From: Ancistrus triradiatus
Taxonomy: Eukaryota; Chordata; Actinopteri; Siluriformes; Loricariidae
Direction of reading: 5' to 3'
DNA: 64,000 nt
Assembly (NCBI GenBank): GCA_025084515.1
Contig: JAJAGP010000219.1
Span: 15,001 to 79,000, forward strand
Shown: one piece after another, positions 1 through 10,297 of the stretch
Numbering within the stretch: position 1 is the first letter of the stretch
Layout of the letters: each line of letters opens with the position of its first letter
Notes under the pieces: generated by a model
The model's database searches: none
What the model saw: only the letters and a program-made list of their open reading frames with translations
What the model was told of the DNA's origin: nothing
Position numbers and translations under genes: made by a program

Positions 1-106
1 CATTATTTGTTTCTGGTATTGAGTAAAGAAAAATCATAGTTTATCCTGTCCACAGTCCCATTGACTGTTTGAGGGAGAGAATGTCAGATGCAGTTAGAGC
101 TCAGTC

Positions 107-312
107 TGTCACGCCCACGACCAGCTCAGCTCCCCATGCCCGCATTCCTCAGCGTTCCGCATCCCCATCGTATTAATTGCCCACCTGTGCCTCATTCCCT
201 CGCCTCAGCTTTCCCTACAAAAACCCGCCGTCCACCTCACAACGGCGCTATGCCTCGTGGTTCTCTGCCTGGTGTCTAGCTCCTTACCTCAGTACGTTAT
301 CCATTCTGTGCC
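107..312 (+). repeat. 5' LTR, left part (split by L2 insertion)
   Basis: Begins tgtcacgcccacgacc and matches the 3' LTR at 9497. It breaks off after ...ctgtgcc at 312, where L2 sequence starts. It contains gctatgcct (247-255), the segment complementary to the primer site downstream of the LTR, so the transcript start (R) is probably close to 245. It has 16 bp (near 200-216) that the 3' LTR lacks. Confidence 0.93.
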
Positions 313-1338
313 TCAAGTCAAGTCAAGTCAGTCAAGTCAGATTTATTTATATAGTGCTTTTTACAATGGAGCATTGTCTCAAAGCAACTTTACAAGTTTA
401 GATTATCTCCTAATAACTACGTCCACTCCCAAGTTGAGCAAGCCTAGGGCGACAGTGGCAAGGAAAAACTCCCTAGTTCTAGGAAGAAACCTTGGGAGGA
501 CCAAGAATCAAAAAGGGACCCAACCTCCTTGGGCAGCATAGATGATAAATCTAAGAGCGAACTAAAGTCATGGAGTCAAAGTTCGAATAGAATGTGAAGT
601 ATTCACATCGACATTAAGTGGCCTGGGTATGATGATAAATCTAAGAGCGAAACTACAGTCATGGAGTCATGGTCGAATAAAATGTGAATTATGCACAGTG
701 GAGCTCCATCAGATGAACATCATGTGTGGGGCCGGAACTGCCGGAACACAGCTCGGAGAGAAAACAGAAAATGTAATTAGTTATTGATTAAGAGCACAGT
801 GTTTATTAACAATCACTGATGCCATGTCAATCACTGATGCCAGTTTAGCATTGAGACCCCGGCAGCATTAGCTATAGCAGCATATTAGAAGCTAGGCGAA
901 AAGGAGAACGGGAAGGAAACCACAGCCAAGAGGGATCACATGAAGACATGGCAACCCCACGAGAGGCAGAGACAGCAACCCAATGTCTCTGATGACCATA
1001 AGACTCTTTGACTATGAACCCCCAGCTCTGCCCTTAGTCTAAGGCAAGGATGCACGAGTCACGATCACGAGGACCGAAGCCCAGTTCAGCCAGACCCGAC
1101 ACTCCTGGCTAACGGACAAGGCAGGCCGGCAGGCCAAACATGACTCCAGACGCCGGCCCCAGTGACCCGAGTCATCCCAGGCTAAGTCTAACCAAAAGCC
1201 TGTGTAAATAAGTATGTCTTTAGCCTAGACTTAAACATTTGGAGAGTGTCTGAGTCTCGAATGAAAGTGGGTAGTTTATTCCATAGTTGGGGGGCCATGT
1301 ATGAGAAAGTCATTCCCCCTGCTATGATTTTTTTTATT

Positions 1339-2777
1339 CTAGGAACTAAAAGACCCTGCACCCTGCGAACGAAGTAGACGAGCTGGATTGTAAAACTCTA
1401 AGAGTTCACTCAGATAATGTGGGGCCAGGCCATGTAGAGCTTTATAAGTTATAAGAAGCATTTTGTAATCAATGCGGAATTTAACTGGTAACCAGTGTAG
1501 TGATGGTAGAACAGGAGTGATATGATCAAATTTTGTAGTTTGTGTTGGCACTCGGGCAGCTGCATTCTGAACTAACTGAAGTTTATTTATAGATTTACTA
1601 GAGCATCCAGTAAGTAAGGCGTTACAGTAATCCAACCTTGAAGTTATAAACGCATGAACAAGTTTCTCTGCATCATTAAAAGAGAGGATATTTCTAAGTT
1701 TTGCGATATTACGTAACTGGAAGAAAGCAATTTGAGTGATGCTGCTAATATGCGCATCAAAGGAGAGATCTGAATCAAATGTGACCCCTAAGTTTTTTAC
1801 ATATGGACTGGACAATACTGGAGAGCCAATCTAGATTTAGGACAGATGTAGCCAACCTGTCTCTCACAGCCTTGGGTCCCACTAATAGAACCTCAGTTTT
1901 ATCTGAGTTAATTAAGAGAAAAATAAATAACATCCAATCTTTTATTTCCTTTACAGAGGCCTCAATTTTGTTGATTGTAAGGCTGTCATTAGGTTTGGCT
2001 GATATGTACAGCTGTGTATCATCTGCATAGCAGTGGAAACTAATGCCATGTTTACGAATAACTGAGTCTAGTGGCAGCATGTACAGAGAGAATAAAAGCG
2101 GGCCAAGCACTGACCCCTGAGGCACGCCATACTTCACTTTTGAGAGCTTAAAGCGTAGATTATTTATATGAACAAACTGGTACCGGTCGGTTAAGTAGGT
2201 TAAACCAAGAAAGTGCTAATCCCTTAACACCAAAAGTATTTTCTAGTCTGTTTAGTAAAACATCATGATCTATAGTGTCAAATGCTGCACTTAAATCTAA
2301 CAGAACAAGAAAAGAAACACATCCCTTATCTGAGGACATTAACAAGTCATTTAGTACCCTAATTAGTGCTGTTTCAGTACTATGATGGGGCCTGAAGCCA
2401 GACTGAAATGTTTCATAAATATCATTCCTTTGGAGGTGACTACAGAGCTGCTGATAGACGGCTTTTTCTAAGATTTTAGACAGAAACGGTAGATTTGAAA
2501 TTGGTCTATAATTAGATATCACACAAGGGTCAAGACTGGCTTTTTTAATCAGTGGCTTGATAACAGCAGAGTTAAAGGATTTGGGGACATAACCAAAGGT
2601 AAGGGATGAATTTACAATAACTAACAGTGGCTCTATAATACTAGGTATTACTTGTTTGAGTAAACGTGTAGGAATTGGATCTAATAAACATGTTGATGAC
2701 TTAGACGAGCTGATCAGTGCGGATAGTTCAGTATTAGTAATTGGGGTAAAAGATTCTAGTCTTGATTTACAGATCAT
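1339..2777 (-). pseudogene. L2 ORF2 reverse transcriptase (broken)
   Basis: The reverse-transcriptase part of L2 ORF2 is spread over three overlapping frames (2777-2160, 2137-1775, 1815-1339). Recognisable blocks in order are NYRPISNLPFLSKILEK, QSGFRPHHSTETAL, SAAFDTIDH, GVPQGSVLGPLLFSLY and the catalytic CYADDTQLY, followed by the thumb/C-terminal part ending TYKALHGLAPHYLSELL. The YADD motif is intact, but at least two frameshifts make the copy non-coding. It copies LINE RNA at a nicked target site when active; here it is a relic. Confidence 0.9.
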
Positions 2778-3340
2778 TAAACAGATGTCTTCACTAGTGC
2801 TGCATCTGGAAGGTTTCTGAATAGTTTGGTGATGTGATGAGCATTGAGTTTGATGCCTAATGTTTTCTATCTTATCATTAAAGAAAGTCTTGAAATCATT
2901 ACTGTTAAAATTACACAGAATGGGAGAGTCACTTTACTGTAGAGGTTTTTTGTTAATTGGAGACTGTATTAAAGAGAAAAATCTTAGGCATTAGTCTTAT
3001 TTTCTACTATGATTGTCAAGAGAAGTATGCCAGCTTTAAGCTTTAGTGAGGAGAATGCTTATACTCTGCCATGCTTTGTCCCTCCAAGCAATCTTAAACA
3101 CCTCCCCAATTTATATGTCTACACTATGCCCGCTCTAAATGCCGTGTTCTTGACTTAAGGTACGGCGGTTTTGTTGTGGTCATTATACCATGGTAGCTAG
3201 CCTTTTCCCTAATACATTTTAGACCCTAGCAGGGGCAGTCGGGTCCAGGGTTGAGCGAGCACACATTCTAATTGCTCATACACAACTCAAGATTGATTAT
3301 CTCCGTAAGTAGGTGTAGTAAATTTAAGTCTGGTAGGTTT

Positions 3341-3793
3341 TTAATAAACGACAGGGGAAGTAGCACAGATGTGAGTGCGCTGTGTGATAACGAGGCAGGA
3401 TGGTGTTTTATTTATTAGAGATAGCTCAAATACTAAAAGATAGTGATCTGAAATCAAATCACGTTGCGGGAAAACATCAAGGTTATCTATATTGATACCA
3501 AATGTTAATATTAGATCTAAAGTATGATTACAGCGGTGGGTTGGTCCCATCACATTCTGAGTGATACCCATGGATTCTAAAATGGACTCACAAGCAATTT
3601 TAAGTGGATCCTGCTCTTTGTCAAAGTGAATATTGAAATCACCTACAATTAAAGCCTTATCTGTTGACAGTAGTAAGCAGGAAAGAAAGTTAGCAAATTC
3701 CTGAAGAAATTCTGAATAGGGACCAGGAGGGCGGTAAATAGTGATAAGCTGAAAAGAGTGTGGTTTTGACTTCCATAATGATGGATCAGTCAC
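3341..3793 (-). pseudogene. L2 ORF2 endonuclease domain (APE type, fragment)
   Basis: 150 codons with the apurinic-endonuclease-like blocks ITIYRPPGP, ALIVGDFNIHFD and LISDHYLLVFELSL, the last being the SDH catalytic region. This is the N-terminal target-nicking domain of an L2 ORF2. The same domain starts the truncated L2 at 32288. It is separated from the RT by frame breaks, so no continuous ORF2 remains. Confidence 0.85.
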
Positions 3794-4283
3794 ATTAAGA
3801 ATCAGTATTTCAAAAGAATTAGCCTTGTATTGGGATTTAGCTGTAACACCTAACTCTTTGTCAAAAAAATGTAGCTATGCCTCCCCCCTGACCATTAGGA
3901 CAAGGGCGACTAGCATGACTGTATCAAGGAGGGGAAGCTTCATTTAAGGCTAAATATTCATCAGGTCTAATCCAAGTCTCAGTGAGACAGAGAGCGTGTA
4001 AGCGTTTATCAGTGATCATTTCATTTACAATCACTGCTTTGTTTGTAAGTGATCTAATGTTAAGTAATCCTAGCTTTAGTCTAATGTTGTTATTTCTTTG
4101 GCAGCTATCTGTGTTTATACAAATGAGGTTATTAAAACAGACTTTTTGAGAGTGTTTACGTTTAGGGCAGATGCGGGTAACAGACACAGTTTCAATAATG
4201 TGGGTTCTGGTTGACAGTGCATGGCTACCAGCAGAGAGTTGGTTAAGCCGGTCTGTCTGCTGCCTGACCCCTGCTCTGGATAG

Positions 4284-4751
4284 TCAGCCCCTAACCAATT
4301 GGGCCATAAGACTATGGGCAATGTTGCAGGAGATGAGAGCAGCACCCTCCAGAGTGGGATGCACACCATCCCATCCTAAAAGGCCAGGCTTACCTTTAAA
4401 GGCTATCCAGTTGTCTATATAGCCCACGTTGTTTTCAGAGCACCAGTTGGACAGCCAGCAGTTCAGCGACCATAACCTGCTGTAGGCTTGGTCACCTCGC
4501 CTCATTGGGATGGGGCCAGAGCAGACTACAGCATCGGACATTGCCTTCGCCACGCTAACCACCTCTACAAAATTAGCCTTAGTAACCTCTGACTGACGAA
4601 GGCGTATATCATTAGCCCCTACATGAATAACTATCCTAGAGAATCTGCGGCTCTCGAGTTCACTAAGACTCGTTACAATGTCCTGCACTCTGGCTCCGGG
4701 GATACAGAGAACTCTAGCTGCTGGTGTCCCTAAAGGGGTAGCAAGTTTCAC
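4284..4751 (-). pseudogene. L2 ORF1 with SGNH/GDSL-type esterase domain
   Basis: 155 codons containing RIVIHVGANDIRL and LGWDGVHPT, which match the block III (xGxND) and block V (DxxH) signatures of SGNH hydrolases. Some CR1/L2 LINEs, including zebrafish L2 elements, carry such an esterase in ORF1. The N-terminal serine block is not in this frame, so the domain is probably truncated by a stop or shift upstream. The downstream pieces at 4369-4115 and 4187-3924 are short frames linking to ORF2. Confidence 0.75.
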
Positions 4752-5019
4752 ATGTCATAAAATAGAGTCACCTATGACCAGAGCTCTTTCAACAGGCTGC
4801 TCAGTAGGTGTTTCACTGAGGAGGGCAAACCTGTTGGACACGTGATCAGGTAAAGAGTGGTGCTCTCGTGGACTAGCCTACGACTAGTCGCGAACCGTCA
4901 CCACTGCCCTGCTGCGAGGACTCTGCCGCGGCCTTAACTTTGCCTTGCCATCCAGATCTGCCTAAGCTAGGAGCTGAGCTAGACTTCTCTAATGTCTGGA
5001 TGCGCGCCTCTAAAACTAC

Positions 5020-5092
5020 ATAAGTAAAATAAAGTTGCCTTACCTGCTATCACTGGCCTGCGTGTGTCTCCTGCCTCTCCACCCGCATTACA
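5020..5092 (+). repeat. 5' LTR, right part
   Basis: ataagtaaaataaagttgcc...cgcattaca, identical to the end of the 3' LTR at 9687-9759. It contains AATAAA, the LTR poly(A) signal. The LINE at 313-5019 separates it from the rest of its LTR. Confidence 0.93.
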
Positions 5093-5094
5093 GT

Positions 5095-5103
5095 AGGCAT
5101 AGC
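5095..5103 (+). promoter_or_regulatory. Self-complementary primer-binding site of the Gypsy element
   Basis: The first bases after the LTR are aggcatagc rather than a TGG... tRNA-type site. They are the perfect reverse complement of gctatgcct inside each LTR (247-255 and 9621-9629), with more pairing outward if a small bulge is allowed. Tf1 and sushi elements prime by folding the 5' end of their own RNA back on such a site. The leader is only 16 bp long before the gag ATG at 5109. Confidence 0.65.
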
Positions 5104-5108
5104 CGAAC

Positions 5109-5900
5109 ATGGAGACAGCGGCTAGTGAATTCAACCCCGGTTCTGAACCGGACCTGGAACAGCGGTTCCTCGATCTCTGCGCTCAGCTGGAGGAGGTTGC
5201 CCGTGCAGTCACTCTCCTCGCTGACAACCAACGCTCGCTTGGCACTCTGGTCCCCGCTGTTAGCGAGCTTACCCAGCGCGTGTCACAGCTGACGCCGTCC
5301 CCAGCTTCCGTGGTCCACCCTGCTTCAGTTCCGCTACCCTCCAGCCCTCCTCGCACCTCGTCCTCGCACTCGCCCTACAAGGTCGCCCTGCCGGACAAGT
5401 ACAACGGAGATCCGAATCGATGCAAGGGTTTCCTGCTACAGTGCGAGCTGTACTTCACCCACTTGCCCCCTGACTCCGATGCTGCCCGCATTGCTCTGGT
5501 GATCTCCCTCCTGTCGCACCACGCCCTGGATTGGGCCACCGCCGTCTGGTCCCAACAGGGGGCCGAGGCGAGGGACTATGTCTGCTTTTTGTCAGCCTTT
5601 CGCTCCATTTTTCAACACCCTTGCGAAGGACGCTCCGCTGTAGAGTTGCTGCTTCATCTGCGCCAAGGCCGTCGCTCGGCTGCTGAGTACACCCTCCAGT
5701 TTCGCACGCTAACAGCACAGAGTGGATGGAATTCGCCAGCTCTCCTCTCTGCGTTCCACCAAGGTCTATGCCCCGATCTCAGGAGAGAATTGGCAGGGCG
5801 CGATCTCAACCTCACCCTGGAGGATCTCATCTCCCTTGCCATCCGCCTACATCAACTCTTCCAGACCCGACCCTCTACTGCTCCCCGCTCTCCTCCTTAG
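5109..5900 (+). pseudogene. Gypsy gag, N-terminal part (ends at a premature TAG)
   Basis: 263 codons from the first ATG after the LTR. It has an acidic/leucine-rich start, a proline/serine-rich stretch, and the Gag core with LPDKYNGDPNRCKGFL and ECRSAVE-like blocks typical of fish chromoviruses. The frame stops with TAG at 5898-5900, before the zinc knuckle, yet the same frame reopens at once and contains the knuckle CCYCGSNRHLRPSC (about 5998-6040). The TAG is therefore most likely a nonsense mutation, not the natural end of gag. Confidence 0.85.
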
Positions 5901-5936
5901 CTCGCCCTCCAGGACCTTTCGCCGCCCCCGGAGGAC

Positions 5937-6824
5937 ATGGAGCTTGCGGGTACTCACCTCTCCTTCGAGATGCGTCGCTGTCACTTCAAGCTGGGGCTCT
6001 GCTGTTACTGCGGTTCCAACCGTCACCTCCGCCCCAGCTGCAACCTCGCTCCCTCTCGCGGGTCATCTGCCTTGCGTGCCGGACCAACGGCACGCACACC
6101 CTGGGTGAGTCTGACCCCTCTTATTCCTTCTTTTATGCTACCTGTCCTCTTGCGAGTCGCTGATGCCGAAATCTCCCTTACAGCCCTGATCGATTCCGGC
6201 ACCCAGGGGAACTTCATTGCCATCCACCTCGTCACCGAATGGGAGATCCCCTGCACACCTCTCCCTGCGGGCCGGCGGATCACTACAGCGGACGGTCAAC
6301 CACTCGGCTCTGGTCTCCTCACCCGCGTCACTGTCCCTGTGCGCCTGCTCACCAGCGCCACCCACGAAGAATCTATCGCTCTGTTTCATGTGGCCTCCCT
6401 GGCTTATCCCATCATCCTGGGCCTTCCCTGGCTCCATTGTCACGACCCCTTCATCTCTTGGTCCGCCTGGAAGCTTATCCACTGGTCCCCTTGGTGTCAG
6501 CAACACTGCCTACGGCGTCCAGCCCTCCAGGTCAACTCTTTCCCGGTCTCCGACTCTCCGCCTCTTCCTCGCAACGTGCCCAGTGAGTATCAGGACCTGG
6601 CACCCGTTTTCGGAGAGGACACCCCGGCCTGTCTTCCTCCTCACAGGTCCTACGACTGCGCCATAGAACTTCTACCCGATGCACCTCTGCCTAAAGCGCG
6701 CTTGTATCCCCTCTCGCCGGCCGAAGAGAAAGCCATGAATGACTACATCACGGAGTATCTGAGCCTCGGATTCATCCGTCCCTCCACATTGCCAGCCTCC
6801 GCAGGCTTTTTCTTCGTTCCCTAG
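5937..6824 (+). pseudogene. Gypsy gag C-terminus, protease and start of RT
   Basis: Same frame as the upstream gag. It contains the CCHC zinc knuckle CCYCGSNRHLRPSC, then the aspartic protease with ALIDSGTQGNFI (DSG active site), then a linker and the start of RT (YPLSPAEEKAMNDYI). It ends with TAG at 6822-6824 inside the first RT block, where relatives read ...FVPKKDGGLRP. No frameshift separates gag and pol here, as is usual in single-ORF chromoviruses. Confidence 0.85.
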
Positions 6825-7400
6825 AAGGACTCGGGGCTGCGTCCCTGCATTGATTACCGGCAGGTCAACCACATCACTCGGAGGTATGACTATCCGCTCC
6901 CGCTGGTGCCCTCGGCCCTCGAGCTGCTTCACACCGCCCACTGGTTCACCAAGTTGGATCTCTGAAACGCCTACAACCTGGTCCGCATGAGGGAGGGGGA
7001 TGAATGGAAGACCGCTTTCAGCACCAGCTCGGGCCACTATGAGTACTTAGTAATGCCATTCGGTCTGGCCAACGCGCCCTCGATCTTCCAGGCCTTCGTG
7101 AATGACATCCTCCGGGACATGCTGGGCCGTTTTGTGCTGGTCTATCTGGACAACATCCTGGTCTTCTCGCCGGACTTCGCCGCTCACACCGCCCACGTTC
7201 GCCTGGTTCTGGAGAGGCTCCATTCCCATCACCTCCGGGTGAAGGCAGAGAAGTGAGAGTTTCACACTCAGTCCGTCCATTACCTCAGGTACGTCATATC
7301 TCCCTCCGGCGTGGCAATGGATGACTCGAAGGTGTCTGCAATCCTTTCGTGGCCCACACCCAAGTCGGTCAAGGAGCTCCAATGCTTCCTCGGATTGCAA
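6825..7400 (+). pseudogene. Gypsy reverse transcriptase (stops, YLDN active site)
   Basis: Continues in frame from 6825: LRPCIDYRQVN, FTKLDL, MPFGLANAPSIFQ and then VYLDNILVFS. The usual YxDD catalytic motif reads YLDN, so a catalytic aspartate is lost. TGA stops occur at 6963-6965 (after TKLDL, where relatives have Arg) and 7254-7256. A frameshift near 7395 moves the reading to another frame in the thumb region. Confidence 0.88.
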
Positions 7401-8002
7401 ATTACTACCGACGCTTCATACGCAATTTCAGTCGGACGGTGGCCCCCCTCACCTCTCTCCTGCGGGGCAATCCCCGTGCTCTTTGTTGGTCCCCGGAGGC
7501 TGAGCGAGCTCTCACTGCCCTCAAATCCGCTTTCACACAAGCTCCTGTGCTGGGCCACCCTGACCCGGATCGCCCCTTCGTTCTGGAGGTTGACACATTT
7601 TCGGTGGGTATCGGGGCCGTCCTCTCACAACGTCTAGGCGACCCTCCGAAACTGCACCCCGTCGCCTTCTGCTCACACAAACTCACCCCAGCCGAGCGGA
7701 ACTATGACGTCGGGGATCGCGAACTGCTGGCCATCAAGCTGGCCCTGGAGGAATGGAGGCACTGCCTCGAAGGCTCCACACACCCTTTCTTCGTTCTCAC
7801 TGACCACAAAAACCTGGAGTATCTGCGCTCTGCTAAGCGTCTGAACGCACACCAAGCTCGTTGGTCCCTTTTCTTCACTTGCTTCTCCTTCACCATAACC
7901 TATCGGCCCAGCTCCAAGAACACCAAGGCGGACGCGCTTTATCGCAGCCACGACCCGGACTCAGCCGCCCCGGAGGCACCTGCGCCCATCCTCCCGGCTT
8001 GA
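7349..8002 (+). pseudogene. Gypsy RT thumb and RNase H
   Basis: After the frameshift this frame gives IANYYRRFIRNFS (RT connection), SVGIGAVLSQ, ELLAIKLALEEWRHCL and FFVLTDHKNLEYL, which are the RNase H blocks of Ty3/Gypsy pol. It ends with TGA at 8000-8002, where relatives carry Arg, and the same frame continues into integrase. Confidence 0.88.
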
Positions 8003-8050
8003 TGTGTCGTTGGCGCCATCCAGTGGGACTTTGAGCGTGAACTGGATGAC

Positions 8051-9289
8051 TTGCTTTCCCGAACGCGCATCCCATCGGAATGTCCAGCGGACAAGAAGTT
8101 CGTTCCCCCCAGCCTCTGTGATCGTCTCGTCGCCTGGGCACACGTCTCCCTTTGCTCTGGTCACCCCGGGGAGACCCGCACCCATCAACTCCTGTCCGCA
8201 CGTTACTGGTGGAGGAACGTGCGCAGGAACGTGCGCAGGAACGTGCATCGGTTCGTTTCTTCCTGCAGCGTCTGCGCCCAATGCAAGACCCCTTGCACCC
8301 TTCCCTCTGGTCTGCTCCATCCCTTGCCCGTCCCGCAACAACCCTGGTCTCACATCGCCATCGAATATGTCACGGACCTCCCGTCCTCTCGTGGGTTTAC
8401 TACCATCCTCTCCATCGTTGACCGCTTCTCCCATGCCGTGCGCTTCATTCCACTGGACAAGATCCCCTCCACTCTGCAAACGGCCAAGTGCCTCTTCGAG
8501 CACGTCTTCCGTATCTTTGGCATCCCCGAGGGCATCCTCTCAGACCGGGGCCCCCAATTCACCTCCGCGGTCTGGCGTGCATTCATGGGTAAGCTGGGCA
8601 CTACCGTCAGTCTCTCTTCGGGCTACCACCCGCAGCCAAACGGACAGTGCGAGCGCTCGAACCAAGAACTGAAAAAATTCCTGCGCTGTTACTGCCTTCA
8701 CAACCCGCTGGACTGGAGCCAATTCCTTCCCTGGGCCGAGATGGCCCAAAACTCCCTCCGACATTCCGCCACTGGCCTCACGCCGTTCCAGTGCATCCTG
8801 GGCTTCCAACCTCCCTTCGTCCCGTGGGATTCAACGCCCTCGGACGCTCCCGCCATCGACAACTGGTTTCGCCGCAGCGAGGACGTTTGGTGCCAGGTCC
8901 ACCGGAAGATCGACAGGGCGATCTGGGGATACAAGAGGCACGCTGACCAGCACCGGCGTCCCGCCCCTGCCTACCGTCCGGGAGATTGGGTCTGGCTGTC
9001 GACACGGGACCTTCGAAACATCCAGGGAAGTACACAATTTTCCCCTCGTTACATAGGACCGTTTAAAATCACTAAGCAAATCAACGCCGTCACCGTCTTG
9101 AATTGCCACCTCACCTTCGCATTTGCCCTACCTTTCATGTCTCTCTCCTCAAGCCTTGGATCCCCGGGCCGCTGGCAGATTTGTCTCCTGTACACCAACA
9201 CCCGCCTGCCAGGCTGGGGGATGCCTTCACCTACGCGGTCTGCCACCTCCTGGACTCCCATTGGTGGGCCTTGCGACCCCAGTACCTGA
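8051..9289 (+). pseudogene. Gypsy integrase (altered catalytic residue)
   Basis: 412 codons. The HHCC zinc finger region includes GHPGETRTHQLL and CSVCAQCK, interrupted by a 12-bp tandem repeat (aacgtgcgcagg, near 8216-8245) that encodes NVRR repeats. In the core the first catalytic Asp appears as Glu (AIEYVTDLP), the second is present (LSDRGPQF), and the third Glu is present (PNGQCERSNQE). A GPF/GPY-like module (RYIGPFKI) follows. A frameshift near 9100 breaks the link to the chromodomain. Confidence 0.9.
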
Positions 9290-9496
9290 TCGACTGGGAG
9301 GGTTACGGCCCGGAGGAGCATTGCTGGGTGGATGCCAAGGACGTCCTGGACCCCCTCCTCGTCCAGGAAATCTACTCTGCCCATCCCGACCGCCCGACCC
9401 CAGGCCTCGTGGCCGTCCTCGCAGGTTCTCCTCGGGCCCCCCGTCCGCCGGCACCTCCCGGGCCCCCGCCTGCACGGGTCCTTCGAGGGGGGGTAC
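9103..9496 (+). pseudogene. Chromodomain and C-terminus of Gypsy pol, with polypurine tract
   Basis: In this frame FHVSLLKPWIPGPLA leads into a chromodomain: YLIDWEGYGPEEHCWVDAK. Chromodomains at the integrase C-terminus define chromoviruses and are thought to steer integration to particular chromatin. A proline-rich tail follows. The purine run cgaggggggg (9484-9493) just before the 3' LTR is the likely plus-strand primer. The frame continues into the LTR. Confidence 0.88.
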
Positions 9497-9759
9497 TGTC
9501 ACGCCCACGACCAGCTCAGCTCCCCATGCCCGCATTCCTCAGCGTTCCGCATCCCCGTCGTATTAATTGCCCACCAGTGCCTCATTCCCTTCAAAAACCC
9601 GCCGTCCACCTCACAACGGCGCTATGCCTCGTGGTTCTCTGCCTGGTCTCTAGCTCCTTACCTCAGTACGTTATCCATTCTGTGCCATAAGTAAAATAAA
9701 GTTGCCTTACCTGCTATCACTGGCCTGCGTGTGTCTCCTGCCTCTCCACCCGCATTACA
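9497..9759 (+). repeat. 3' LTR of the Gypsy element
   Basis: 263 bp, from tgtcacgcccacgacc to cgcattaca, intact, with AATAAA at 9695-9700. It is the reference that shows the 5' LTR is interrupted. Confidence 0.95.
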
Positions 9760-9764
9760 CAGTC

Positions 9765-10297
9765 AGGGATCGATGGTGTGATCGGCCATATCCAAAATTG
9801 GGGGGAAAATTCAGGAAGAACATGAAGACAAAAAAAATCACTCTATATATAAAAAATTGCATAAAAATATTAATGTACCCTAACTTTTCTTCGTCTGTGG
9901 TTCCTGCACTCATTTTCAGGTTTCTGATAAAATGATTTTACTTATCCTACAATGTTAAAATAAATTAAGCCTGTAGACCTGAATGCACAGAATGTTTTTT
10001 CCTAATACAAAAAAAATGCAAGGATACAGCAGTAAATGCAGCCATTATCCTGTACCAGTTTCACAACCAAATCAAACACACGTTGATTATTTGGATTTCA
10101 TAAAATTTCATTTTCTATATCTGTTTCTACCTGCTCTATCCAACACTAAAACAAAAACCACAATGAACTCTGAAGCAACACTTTAACAAGACGTTATGTT
10201 GTTTGGAAAGACGACCGGTATACAGTCATTGGGGAAAAATGATGAGGACCTCTCATGACTTCCGTGTTAAACACACATGATCACATCTTTTTCACAG
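9765..10297 (+). other. Rest of intron 9 of cadherin copy A
   Basis: This aligns with introns of copies B (27639-28096) and C (44228-44712). It joins the segment at 1-106, so together with the insertion the whole first 10.3 kb is one cadherin intron. No further gene is seen. Confidence 0.8.

Larger units (their letters stand above)
313..5019 (-). mobile_element. Near full-length L2-clade LINE inserted in the Gypsy 5' LTR
   Basis: The LTR stops at 312 and resumes at 5020, exactly contiguous in the intact 3' LTR, so the 4.7 kb between is a nested insertion. No clear target duplication is visible. On the minus strand the order is an ORF1 with an esterase domain (about 4751-4284), an APE-type endonuclease (3793-3341), reverse transcriptase (2777-1339), a 3' UTR, and a pentamer tail (AAGTC-type, 313-345) typical of L2/CR1 elements. 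The frames are broken by stops and shifts. The 3' UTR is nearly the same as in the L2 copies at 24.5 and 32.3 kb, so they belong to one family. Clade assignment (L2 rather than CR1) is from memory of fish elements. Confidence 0.9.
107..9759 (+). mobile_element. Ty3/Gypsy chromovirus (Tf1/sushi type), degenerate, in intron 9 of cadherin copy A
   Basis: LTR retrotransposon with TG...CA ends, flanked by a 5-bp target duplication cagtc (102-106 and 9760-9764). The undisturbed site is kept once in cadherin copies B (27634-27638) and C (44223-44227), so it entered copy A after duplication. Domain order is gag, protease, reverse transcriptase, RNase H, integrase, chromodomain, with no env. The chromodomain and a self-primer site place it with Tf1/sushi chromoviruses. 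It cannot be autonomous: stops at 5898, 6822, 6963, 7254 and 8000, frameshifts near 7395 and 9100, an altered RT active site and an altered integrase residue. Comparing the LTRs I count 3 substitutions and one 16-bp indel over about 263 aligned bases, so it is fairly young despite the broken frames. Confidence 0.95.

Noticed and set aside
4171..4422. Plus-strand ORFs over the L2 and Gypsy coding regions
   Set aside because: They are shadows of the real element frames on the other strand or in another frame, without recognisable motifs.
107..9759. Endogenous retrovirus with envelope
   Set aside because: No frame between the integrase/chromodomain and the 3' LTR encodes an envelope; the chromodomain and self-primer site fit a retrotransposon.
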